A stretch of 64,000 bases of DNA from positions 372,001 through 436,000 of the forward strand of contig NZ_CP100128.1 of the NCBI RefSeq assembly GCF_024207115.1, in the 5' to 3' direction. Positions within the stretch are counted from its first letter, which is position 1. Every line of letters starts with the position of its first letter. Origin of the DNA: Chromobacterium sp. IIBBL 290-4 (GTDB lineage: Bacteria > Pseudomonadota > Gammaproteobacteria > Burkholderiales > Chromobacteriaceae). Made by a program: the position numbers and the translations under genes. This document shows, piece by piece, positions 27,533 to 34,775 of the stretch. The notes under the pieces are model-generated. The model did no database searches. It was not told the origin of the DNA and worked only from the letters and a program-made list of their open reading frames with translations.

Positions 27533-28329
27533 CTGAGAAGCAGAATCCGATCACCGAAGACGGCTGGGGCGAGCTATCCCGCCTCACCGCCGCCCGCATC
27601 GCCCTAGGCCGCGCCGGCAACAGCCTGCCATGCAGAGAAACGCTGCGCTTCGCGCTGGCCCACGCCCAGGCGCGCGACGCAGTGCACACCCCGCTGGATG
27701 TGGCGGCATTGGCGGGAGAACTGGCTGCCGACAGCCATCGCGCCATCGACATCCACAGCGCGGCAAGCAGCCGCGCCGAATACCTGCAGCGGCCGGATCT
27801 GGGCCGCAAACTGGATGATGCCAGCCGCGCCCGGCTGCAGGCCGAAGCGGACAAAGGCTGCGATCTGCTGATCCTCATCGCCGACGGCCTGTCTTCGCGC
27901 GCGCCGGCCCTGCACGCCGCTCCGCTGCTGCGCGAGCTGCTGCCGCGGGTGCGGGAAATGGGTTTGCGCGTCGGCCCGCTGCTGATCGCGCGCGAAGCGC
28001 GGGTGGCGCTGGGCGACGAGGCCGGGGAAATCATGGGAGCGAGAATGACGGCGATGCTGATAGGCGAACGCCCCGGCCTGAGCTCGCCGGACAGCCTGGG
28101 CCTGTACCTGACCGCCGCGCCCCGCGGCGGCCGCAGCGACGCCGAGCGCAACTGCATCTCCAATGTGCGGCCGGACGGCCTGCCCTATCCCTTGGCGGCG
28201 TTCAAGCTGGCCTGGCTGATCAACGCCGCCTTGCGCCAGCCCACCGGCGTGGCGCTGAAGGATGGCAGCGCGGGAGATCCGCGCTGGGCGGCGCTGGCGG
28301 CGAGGCAGGCCAGCCTAGCCAAAGGCTGA
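27529..28329 (+). CDS. eutC: Ethanolamine ammonia-lyase small subunit
   Basis: Partner of EutB that contributes to cobalamin binding. The 266-residue protein is somewhat shorter than enterobacterial EutC (about 295) because the N-terminal extension is short. Family features: ARIALGRAGNSLPCRETLRFALAHAQARDAVH, LIADGLSSRA, GPLLIAREARVALGDEAGE and RNCISNVRPDGLPYPLAA. It overlaps eutB by four bases. Downstream there is no standard terminator, only a GC-rich hairpin (GGGCTG/CAGCCC near 28405-28422) and the inverted-repeat element. Confidence 0.95.
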   Translation: MTEKQNPITEDGWGELSRLTAARIALGRAGNSLPCRETLRFALAHAQARDAVHTPLDVAALAGELAADSHRAIDIHSAASSRAEYLQRPDLGRKLDDASRARLQAEADKGCDLLILIADGLSSRAPALHAAPLLRELLPRVREMGLRVGPLLIAREARVALGDEAGEIMGARMTAMLIGERPGLSSPDSLGLYLTAAPRGGRSDAERNCISNVRPDGLPYPLAAFKLAWLINAALRQPTGVALKDGSAGDPRWAALAARQASLAKG

Positions 28330-28426
28330 ACGCTGGTGCGACCAGTATGTGTCCGCTACGCGGACGATATTTTAGGTGGCGGTTCCGCCCGCCAAACGGG
28401 CCAGGGGCTGTACGGCCAGCCCTGTC

Positions 28427-28628
28427 GCTGAGCGAATCAAAGATTCGCACGCAGAGGCGATCCCAGGCCGCCCCAGCGGCCCACGAAACCCCGGCAAAAA
28501 AACGCCAGGCCAGGAGCCGCCGAAACTACATGCGTGCGAATCTTTGATTCGCTCAGCAGTACGCGCTAACGTCGCGCGGCGTCGAACAAATCGGCGGCTT
28601 AAAACCTGGCCAGACATTTTTTTGCCGG
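28427..28628. repeat. Compound inverted-repeat element
   Basis: A 27-bp sequence at 28427-28453 recurs as an exact inverted copy at 28531-28557, 77 bp apart. Each copy contains its own palindrome GCGAATC-AAA-GATTCGC. Nested with it is a second, imperfect long inverted repeat: 28491-28523 (begins CCGGCAAAAAAA, ends GAGCCGCCGA) pairs with 28591-28628 (begins TCGGCGGCT, ends TTTTTTTGCCGG), so the second 27-mer lies inside that stem. The two foldings are mutually compatible only in part and may be alternative structures. No ORF in the interval is convincing. It may be a small non-autonomous repeat element or an RNA switch-like structure downstream of eutC. Confidence 0.75.
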
Positions 28629-28754
28629 TGTGTGCCGAAGGGGAATATGGTCGCGCCATATCGATTCTGTCTAAAACTGGAATGCCAACAAGCTTCTAGC
28701 TCTATCAAACCTACAGCAGAAGGCGGGATTCAACATCGGCACTTGCCATGATGC

Positions 28755-29384
28755 TCACCACGGCAAGCTGCCGCCTTGGCGGCGATACCAGCCGGTGACG
28801 GACAAACGTTGTTGCCTGGCGGGCAACACCTCGTGCCAGAAACGGTCGGACAGGAACAGCACCAGCGTGCCGGCCTGCGGCTCCACGTCGATGAACTGTT
28901 CGCACGCCTCGTCCAGATACAGCCGGATCTGGCCGCCGGCGTCGGCTGGCCAGTTTTCGTTGAGGTAGAACACCGTGGTCAGGGTGCGGGCGTCGTCGTC
29001 TTGAAAGCGGTCCAGGTGCTTTTTATAGAAGGCGCCTGCCGGGTAGACGGCGAAGTGCGACTCCAGCTCGGCCAGGCCCAGATACAGGCCGCGGTTCACC
29101 GCCTGCATGATCTCGTCCATCGCCGCGTTGTAAGCCCGCACCGCCGGCAACTCGTCCACCTGGTCCAGCCACAGCACCGAATCGGAACGGATTTCTGCGC
29201 GGCGCGCCTGGCCATCGGCGCGGCCGGTGGCGGCTGCGTGGAAACGCCCCTCGTCCCAGACTTGCAGGCAGGCTTGGCGCAAATTGGCGGTCAGCTCCGC
29301 CGGCAAGGCCTGGGGAAGCACGATCCAGCCTTGTTCGGCCAGGGTGTCGAGAACGGTGTCGAGATCGAATTGCAGCAGAGTCAT
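28755..29384 (-). CDS. 2-oxoglutarate/Fe(II) dioxygenase, prolyl-hydroxylase type
   Basis: A 209-residue double-stranded beta-helix dioxygenase. The iron triad is visible as HLDRF (His and Asp) and FWHEVLP (second His), with RLSVTGW supplying the Arg that binds 2-oxoglutarate. ESHFAVYPAGAFYKKHLDRFQDDDARTLTTVFYLNENW and GTLVLFLSDRFWHEVLPA place it with the Pseudomonas prolyl hydroxylase (PPHD)/EGLN-like group, whose known target in Pseudomonas is elongation factor Tu. The start at 29384 is chosen over a longer in-frame option because the N terminus MTLLQFDLDTVL is then family-like; the ribosome site is weak. It is monocistronic. Confidence 0.85.
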   Translation of the reverse strand: MTLLQFDLDTVLDTLAEQGWIVLPQALPAELTANLRQACLQVWDEGRFHAAATGRADGQARRAEIRSDSVLWLDQVDELPAVRAYNAAMDEIMQAVNRGLYLGLAELESHFAVYPAGAFYKKHLDRFQDDDARTLTTVFYLNENWPADAGGQIRLYLDEACEQFIDVEPQAGTLVLFLSDRFWHEVLPARQQRLSVTGWYRRQGGSLPW

Positions 29385-29522
29385 GAAGGTATTCGCGGAA
29401 TAAACGGGCTGACGCTTTCTACCACAAGCCAGGACGCAAGGCGAATGCCGAAAATCAAGTTTTGCGCATCGCACCCGCCGCCCAGCCCATGCTTACGTGC
29501 CATCCGGCATCAAGCCGGGCGA

Positions 29523-30107
29523 TCAGACTTTGGCCTCGCCGAGCCAGTCCTTGGCCAGCAGCCCGTACAACGCGGAATCGGAAACCTCATTGCCGACTAT
29601 CCAGCGCTCCCTCAGCAGGCCCTCCCGCGCAAAGCCTAACTTTTCCAGGCTACGCGCCGACGCGACATTCCTGGGGTCGATGTCGGCCTCCAGCCGATTG
29701 AGCCCCAAGGCGCCGAAAGCAAAATCGATCAGCGCGCCTACCGCCTCGGACATATAACCTTGCCGCCAATAATCCGGCCGAATGCCGTAACCCACTTCGG
29801 CGCGACGGCACTGCGGCGACAAATGGAAAAGCGAACAGGTGCCGATCAGGTCCGACTCATTTCGAAAGAAAATCCCCAACCGCACATGCTCTCCAGCCGC
29901 AAGCTCGCGCAGATCGTTCTGGATTAATTCATCGGCTCGCCGCGGCGAAGCCCACGGCTCGCAACTCCAGTAGCGCATGAACTCAGGATCGGAATGCATG
30001 CGGAACAGCGCCTCGGCATCGTCCGGGCAAAACGGCCTGAGCATCAACCGCTCAGTGGACAATCGCACATCAGAAAAAGAAGCGGGCAAGAGCGTGGACA
30101 TCGTCAT
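29523..30107 (-). CDS. RimJ/RimL-type N-acetyltransferase
   Basis: A 194-residue GNAT protein. RLSTERLMLRPFCPDDAEALFRMHSDPEFMRYWS is the usual N-terminal motif of the Acetyltransf_3 group, YGIRPDYWRQGYMSEAVGALIDFAFG is the acetyl-CoA-binding region and DPRNVASARSLEKLGFAREG the C-terminal motif. Such enzymes acetylate N termini of ribosomal proteins or small molecules; the target is unknown. Two starts are possible (30107 MTMST or 30101 MSTLL). It lies between unrelated genes on the same strand. Confidence 0.88.
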   Translation of the reverse strand: MTMSTLLPASFSDVRLSTERLMLRPFCPDDAEALFRMHSDPEFMRYWSCEPWASPRRADELIQNDLRELAAGEHVRLGIFFRNESDLIGTCSLFHLSPQCRRAEVGYGIRPDYWRQGYMSEAVGALIDFAFGALGLNRLEADIDPRNVASARSLEKLGFAREGLLRERWIVGNEVSDSALYGLLAKDWLGEAKV

Positions 30108-30240
30108 GAATCCTGTATCGGCCAGCGAATCCAGTCTGGCATCTTAAAACGAACGCTGGCGCGGCTTTGCGCCCTCGGTTTCGCATAGACACGCCTGCCA
30201 TCTCCATCGAGCCGCAAGCGCGGATGCGCCAGGTCAAGCC

Positions 30241-30369
30241 TCAACGCGGCGGTTTGCTTTCCGTCTGCTGCGGAAAATTATATCCGCCCAGCGTATAGCT
30301 GACGTTCTTGCACGCCGACACGCTCAACAAAACGCCAGACAGCGCCAACCATGCGAGTTTCATCTTCAT
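30241..30369 (-). CDS. Small lipoprotein, 42 residues
   Basis: A short gene below common size cut-offs. The product begins MKMKLAWLALSGVLLSVSAC, a positively charged and hydrophobic signal followed by a type II signal-peptide site (SVSAC), so the mature lipoprotein is only about 23 residues: CKNVSYTLGGYNFPQQTESK and a short end. An AAGG lies about nine bases before the ATG at 30369 (a second ATG at 30363). Tiny lipoproteins are often missed. The function is unknown; entericidin-like size, but the sequence is not similar. Confidence 0.7.
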   Translation of the reverse strand: MKMKLAWLALSGVLLSVSACKNVSYTLGGYNFPQQTESKPPR

Positions 30370-30517
30370 TGCGACTGCCTTGACTTACCAATGGATAACC
30401 AATATTAATGACGAATGAATTAAATGGCAATCCATGGATTCATGCGCACGCGCAAGCGCCTTCAAGCCATATTCCGCATGCAATGGCAACAAATATTGAG
30501 CCGGCAAGCTCAGCATG

Positions 30518-30548
30518 AAAAAAGAGCTGAATCCTATTCAGCTCTTTT
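30518..30548 (-). terminator. Terminator of the triple-RidA gene
   Basis: AAAAGAGCTGAAT pairs with ATTCAGCTCTTTT around a three-base loop, with T-run on the minus strand; 17 bp beyond the stop. Confidence 0.85.
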
Positions 30549-30564
30549 CGCAGCGCCAACCGAT

Positions 30565-31836
30565 TTAGGCTTTTGGCGGCGTGCCTTCGGCGTTCGCCAC
30601 CACGGCATCGATCTGAATCAAGGCATCATGCGGCAAAGAGGTAACGCCAACCGTCCGGCGCGCCGGGATGCCGCCTGGGAAGAAGGCCGAGTACGCCTCT
30701 TCCATCGCGCCCATATCCTCCATATTTTTAAGGAAAATATTGACCTTGACCACATCATTCATCGAGTGGCCAATGCTTTCCACAATAGCCTGAATATTCT
30801 TCAAACACTGTTCGGCCTGCGGCTTGATGCCGCCGGACACCAGCGCCCTGGTTTCAGGATGCAAAGGCAATTGCGCGGAGAGATGGTTGTAATGGGAGAA
30901 AGCCACTGTTTGCGTAGATAAGGCGCAACGCGGCGCGCAATCGGTGTTATTCGCCCAAATCACAATGCCATGCCTGTCTTCCACCGCTTGCGGCGGCGTG
31001 CCGTCGCCATGCGACACCACGGCTTCGATCTGGACCAAGGCATCCATAGGCAGGCCGGATACCGCCACCACCGTCCGAGCCGGAACATAGGCTACCGCGC
31101 GGGCGATGGCGGAATCGGGAAAGAAGGCGCGGTAAGCTTCGTTGACGGAATCGATATCCGACAGGTTTTTTAGGAAAATATTGATTTTGACGATATCGTC
31201 AAACGGCACATCCATATTTTCCAGAATGGCTTTTATATTTCTTAGACATTGGCTCGTTTGCTCTTTCGCGCCGCCAGCAACCAGCTTCCCCGATTGCGGA
31301 TCAATCGGCAATTGAGCGGAGAGATTATTGTAGTGGGAAAAAGCGACCGATTGAGTGGACAGCGGGCTGGTCGGCGCATTATTGGTATTGCTGGCGATTT
31401 TAACGAGATCGCCAGCTTGCGGCGCATTCGGTATCGTGCCCTCGCCATTGGAAATCAGCGCCTCGACTTGCACTAAGGCCCCCAGCGGCAAAGCCGCCAC
31501 GGCGGCAGTCGTCAGCGTGGGCTGATAATCTGAGAAGTGGATGGAGTAAACCTCGCCCACCACATTCAGATCCGAGATATTCTTCAAGAAGATGGTGATC
31601 CTCACCACATCGTTCATATCATGCCCGATGCTTTTCAACACCTCCTGGATATTCTTGAAGCATTGCTCGGCTTGCTCTTTTACTCCGCCCTCGACTATCC
31701 GCCCAGTCTCAGGGTTTACTGGCAGTTGAGCAGACAAATTATTGTAATGCGAGAAGGCTACGGTTTGGGAGTGCTTTCCCATTCCAGAAGGCGCATTTTC
31801 CGAATTTCTTGCCAGTACCGCGTTGAAGTTACTCAT
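30565..31836 (-). CDS. Protein with three tandem RidA (YjgF/UK114) domains
   Basis: A 423-residue protein made of three RidA domains, about residues 20-132, 160-278 and 306-420. Each begins with (S/T)Q(T/S)VAFSHYN-LSAQLP and contains the EQ-QC--NI helix and V-I-IFLKN. RidA deaminates reactive 2-aminoacrylate/enamine intermediates using a conserved Arg in a PAR motif. Domain 2 keeps it (PAR, Arg254) and domain 3 keeps it (PAR, Arg393), but domain 1 reads PTL (Leu108), so the first domain is probably inactive. Normal RidA is a 125-residue homotrimer with sites at subunit interfaces; here the trimer would be a single chain. The start at 31836 (MSNFNAV) was chosen over a longer frame; the ribosome site is weak. 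Confidence 0.92.
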   Translation of the reverse strand: MSNFNAVLARNSENAPSGMGKHSQTVAFSHYNNLSAQLPVNPETGRIVEGGVKEQAEQCFKNIQEVLKSIGHDMNDVVRITIFLKNISDLNVVGEVYSIHFSDYQPTLTTAAVAALPLGALVQVEALISNGEGTIPNAPQAGDLVKIASNTNNAPTSPLSTQSVAFSHYNNLSAQLPIDPQSGKLVAGGAKEQTSQCLRNIKAILENMDVPFDDIVKINIFLKNLSDIDSVNEAYRAFFPDSAIARAVAYVPARTVVAVSGLPMDALVQIEAVVSHGDGTPPQAVEDRHGIVIWANNTDCAPRCALSTQTVAFSHYNHLSAQLPLHPETRALVSGGIKPQAEQCLKNIQAIVESIGHSMNDVVKVNIFLKNMEDMGAMEEAYSAFFPGGIPARRTVGVTSLPHDALIQIDAVVANAEGTPPKA

Positions 31837-32472
31837 GATGGTAATTACCTGTTCAGCTTGAATTAATCCGCGACATGGCCGCATGCGTCTCACTCCGCCA
31901 TGATCGCCATACTCCATTGGCATTACCAGTTTTCAAACCACTCAATCGCCAGATAAGGATTCGGCAAAACCGATCAAGCGAGAAGCGGAAGCAATGCAAT
32001 CAAGATTCCGGATTTTATCGACAAGCTGACCAAGACTGTCAACATGACTAGCCAACAAAATAACAGACCATGCAACCATCTAAATGGATTAAAAGACCAC
32101 CATTTCAGGATGTAGCCATTCATCATGTCTCATATCTGAATGAAAATGCTCTTTCAAGAAAACATTCAACCTCTAGCAATATTGACACACCTTCCCTACA
32201 CATCTTTTAAAAATCTGAAAACCAAACACATTTCAAACAAACTGGATTTGACGACAATCAAAAATGGCAAACTAATGGATGAACTGATCTTCCATTTCCC
32301 TTGCACCCAACACCAAAGAAAATCAAAATATTTTTGAAGGAAATGCCGCGCCATGCTGGCGCGGATAACAACACGCTAGCGGGAGTCGCGCAGCGCGGCA
32401 TATCAGATGGGGCAAGAAGGTCATGACCCGTCCGCGGCATGCAGCCAGTCAAACCATGAAGCCAAGTCCGGC
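31837..32472. other. Non-coding gap with an AT-rich stretch
   Basis: A gap of about 636 bp between the triple-RidA gene and the hydrolase gene. The part from about 31930 to 32340 is clearly poorer in GC than its surroundings. The only ORF of any length (32140-32337, plus strand) has no ribosome site and an unusual composition. A hairpin CCGCGCC-ATGCT-GGCGCGG lies at about 32346-32364, downstream of the hydrolase gene. I see no promoter or RNA that I can name. Confidence 0.5.
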
Positions 32473-33414
32473 TCAGTAATTTTCCAAGACCTTGTCCCGC
32501 CGCTCGGCCAACCAGTCCAATACCATGGGGAAATGGTCTTGCGGCGCGTCCTTGTGGGTCAGCAGCGAAACGTGGTTGTAGTCATGCTGGTGGCCGGTGC
32601 GGCGCGCCAGCAAGTGCAGGCAGGATACATGCGGACCGGATTCGTCGCGGAAGCGGCGCACGTCTTCCGGATGGCCGCGGCAGGGATCATTGGCGGCGGC
32701 GAAGTACAATACCGGCGGCAGACGGCTGGCCCGCGCCGCGGCGGCGTAATCGAAGCCGTCATCGCTGTCCACCCAGGGCTTGGGCTGCGCCCACAGCTTG
32801 CTTTGCAGGTGGCTCTTGTCGCTTTCGTCGTCCGCTCCCAGCCGGATGCGCCGCGCCGGCAGATAGCCGAACGCCTTGATCAACCAGCGCGAGGCGGTGT
32901 TCCACATGAAGTCCACTTCGATCAGCTTGTTCAGATTCTTGACCCGCACGCTGCGCTTGGCGCCGAAATAGACCACGCTGGCCACCTCCGCGGCGATGCC
33001 GGGAAAGCGCGCCAGGCAACTCGACATATGCACGCCGCCCCAGGAATGGGCGATCCAGTGCAACTTGCGGCCTTCGCTTTTGCGGCGGATGAAGGCATGC
33101 AGCGCCGGCAGGTCCTCGCAGATGGTTTCGGTCTGGCCATGGCGCGAAGCGCGGCTGATCTTGGGCGTGCTCTTGCCGCGGCCGCGCAGATCCGCCACAT
33201 AGACGTCGTAGCCGACGTCGGCCAGAAAATGCGCCAGCCCCTTGCCGGAATCGGTGTAGAAAATCCGGCCATTCGCCATCACCCCATGCACCATCAGCAC
33301 CGGCTCGCCGCCTTCGCGGCCGATGCGCTTCAGATACAGCCGCTCGCCGCCGCCCACCGGCACATACAGATCCTGCTGCAGTTTCTCCATGTTCTCCTCG
33401 CTGGATGATGCCAT
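32473..33414 (-). CDS. Alpha/beta hydrolase
   Basis: A 313-residue serine hydrolase of unknown substrate. Features: the oxyanion-loop VLMVHGVMANGRIFY, the cap/strand segment YDVYVADLRGRGKS, the nucleophile elbow AHSWGGVH (Ser near 127), an Asp in ANDPCRGHPEDV near 237 and His in HDYNHVSLLTH near 280. It is a soluble protein; the ATG at 33414 (or 33390, MEKLQQDL) could be the start. It lies 34 bp downstream of the MFS gene on the same strand, so it may be cotranscribed with that exporter and controlled by the divergent SgrR-type protein. Confidence 0.85.
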   Translation of the reverse strand: MASSSEENMEKLQQDLYVPVGGGERLYLKRIGREGGEPVLMVHGVMANGRIFYTDSGKGLAHFLADVGYDVYVADLRGRGKSTPKISRASRHGQTETICEDLPALHAFIRRKSEGRKLHWIAHSWGGVHMSSCLARFPGIAAEVASVVYFGAKRSVRVKNLNKLIEVDFMWNTASRWLIKAFGYLPARRIRLGADDESDKSHLQSKLWAQPKPWVDSDDGFDYAAAARASRLPPVLYFAAANDPCRGHPEDVRRFRDESGPHVSCLHLLARRTGHQHDYNHVSLLTHKDAPQDHFPMVLDWLAERRDKVLENY

Positions 33415-33448
33415 CGCCGTCTGCGCGGCAATTCAAGCAAACGCTTGA

Positions 33449-34651
33449 TCATGACAAAGAACCCGGCAAAGGAAAAGCCGAACCCGCCTGCCGCTGTTGC
33501 AAACGCAGCCGCTCGCAGTAGAGCGCCAGCGCCGCGCCGGCCGCGCACAGCAGCGCCAGCATGGCGAACATCACCCACGACGGTCCGCGCGACAGCAGCA
33601 CGCCCGCCATCGCCGGCCCCAGCGCGCCGCCCAGCGAGGCCAGGTTCTGCGCGCCGTAATAGCTGCCCTTCAGCGCGTCCGGCGCGATGGCGTCGATATA
33701 CAGGTATTCGGCCGGCACCAGCACGATCTCGCCCAGCGTGAACAAGACGATGGCCGCGCACATCGCCGCCAGGCTCTCCGCCCAGCCCACCCACAGCATG
33801 CCCGCGCCGATCAGCAAAAAACCCCCGACGATGGCGCGCATCAGCCGCTGCGGCTTCAGCAGCCGTCCCAACGGATATTGGAACAGCACCACGGTGACAG
33901 CATTGCAGCTGATCAGCGCCGACATCCAGCGCATCGCCTCGGCCTCGTCCATCCGCGTCAGCAAGAACAGCGGCAGATAGCCGGAAAAACGCCCATACAC
34001 TACGTAGGCGAACAGGCTGCTGATGGTGAACCACACCAGCACCCGGTCGCCGGCCAGCGTGCGCAGCGTGGCGGCGAAGCCGTCTGGCAGCGCCGCCGGA
34101 TCATGGCGCCGCTGCGGCAGCCTGGGCTGCACGGCCAGACCGGCCAGCGCGATGGCCCCGCCCAGCCAATAAGGCGCCAATTCGCTCCAGAACAGCATCA
34201 GGCTGCACAGCATCGGCCCCAGCGCCCAGGCCACATTGGCCAGCGTGTAGCGCATCGAGAATGCCTTGCTGCGCCACTGCTCCGCCACCACGTCGCTGAG
34301 TATCGCCTTCACCGCGATGCCGTACACCACCATTGCCAGCTCGCCCGCTGCCAGCGCCGTCACCACCGTCACATAGCTGTGGCCATAGGGCAGCAGCGCG
34401 CTCCCCGCCGCCATCAATACCGCCGCGCCGCGCAAGGCCGGACCGCGCGGCAGCCGGTCCAGCCAATAGCCGCCGTAGAGGCCGAACAAAGCCGAGACCA
34501 GCAGCACGGCGGCCAGCAGCGTGCCGGTGGCCTGCACCGACAGCTGCAATTGCTTGCCCAGCGCCAGCACCAATAGCGGCGAGATCACCGCCCGCGACAG
34601 GGACAAAAGAAAAGAAGACAGCAGCACGCGCCGCACCGTCGGAGAACGCAT
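33449..34651 (-). CDS. MFS efflux transporter paired with SgrR-type regulator
   Basis: A 400-residue (from MRSPTVRR) 12-helix major facilitator. The pattern GLYGGYWLDRLPRG is a variant of motif A between helices 2 and 3. It resembles MdtH/TCR1-like exporters more than importers. Its start faces the SgrR-type gene across 124 bp that hold a long dyad. E. coli sgrR is likewise divergent from setA, a sugar exporter, so a role in exporting a compound whose level is sensed by the regulator is a fair inference. Substrate unknown. A longer in-frame ORF upstream to 34735 runs into the operator and is not used. Confidence 0.85.
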   Translation of the reverse strand: MRSPTVRRVLLSSFLLSLSRAVISPLLVLALGKQLQLSVQATGTLLAAVLLVSALFGLYGGYWLDRLPRGPALRGAAVLMAAGSALLPYGHSYVTVVTALAAGELAMVVYGIAVKAILSDVVAEQWRSKAFSMRYTLANVAWALGPMLCSLMLFWSELAPYWLGGAIALAGLAVQPRLPQRRHDPAALPDGFAATLRTLAGDRVLVWFTISSLFAYVVYGRFSGYLPLFLLTRMDEAEAMRWMSALISCNAVTVVLFQYPLGRLLKPQRLMRAIVGGFLLIGAGMLWVGWAESLAAMCAAIVLFTLGEIVLVPAEYLYIDAIAPDALKGSYYGAQNLASLGGALGPAMAGVLLSRGPSWVMFAMLALLCAAGAALALYCERLRLQQRQAGSAFPLPGSLS

Positions 34652-34702
34652 ATCCACGACAACACCTTGTAAAACAAAGGAAACTATTGCAGTATTGCCG
34701 AT

Positions 34703-34751
34703 AAAGAGGAATATAAAAATGGATGCGATCCACAATAAATACTTCCTCTTT
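34703..34751. promoter_or_regulatory. Long dyad (candidate operator) in MFS/SgrR intergenic region
   Basis: AAAGAGGAA (34703-34711) and TTCCTCTTT (34743-34751) are exact inverted repeats, and TGGAT-GCG-ATCCA (34720-34732) is a second dyad within one base of the same centre. The AT-rich arms also carry the promoter elements of the divergent pair. See the similar dyad at 48846-48893. Confidence 0.65.
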
Positions 34752-34775
34752 TAAGCCATCTCACCGGAAGCCGCG

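Noticed and set aside
32140..32337. 65-codon ORF on the plus strand in the AT-rich gap
   Set aside because: No ribosome binding site, unusual composition with clusters of Lys, Asn and His, and no recognisable domain. Chance ORFs are expected in AT-rich DNA.
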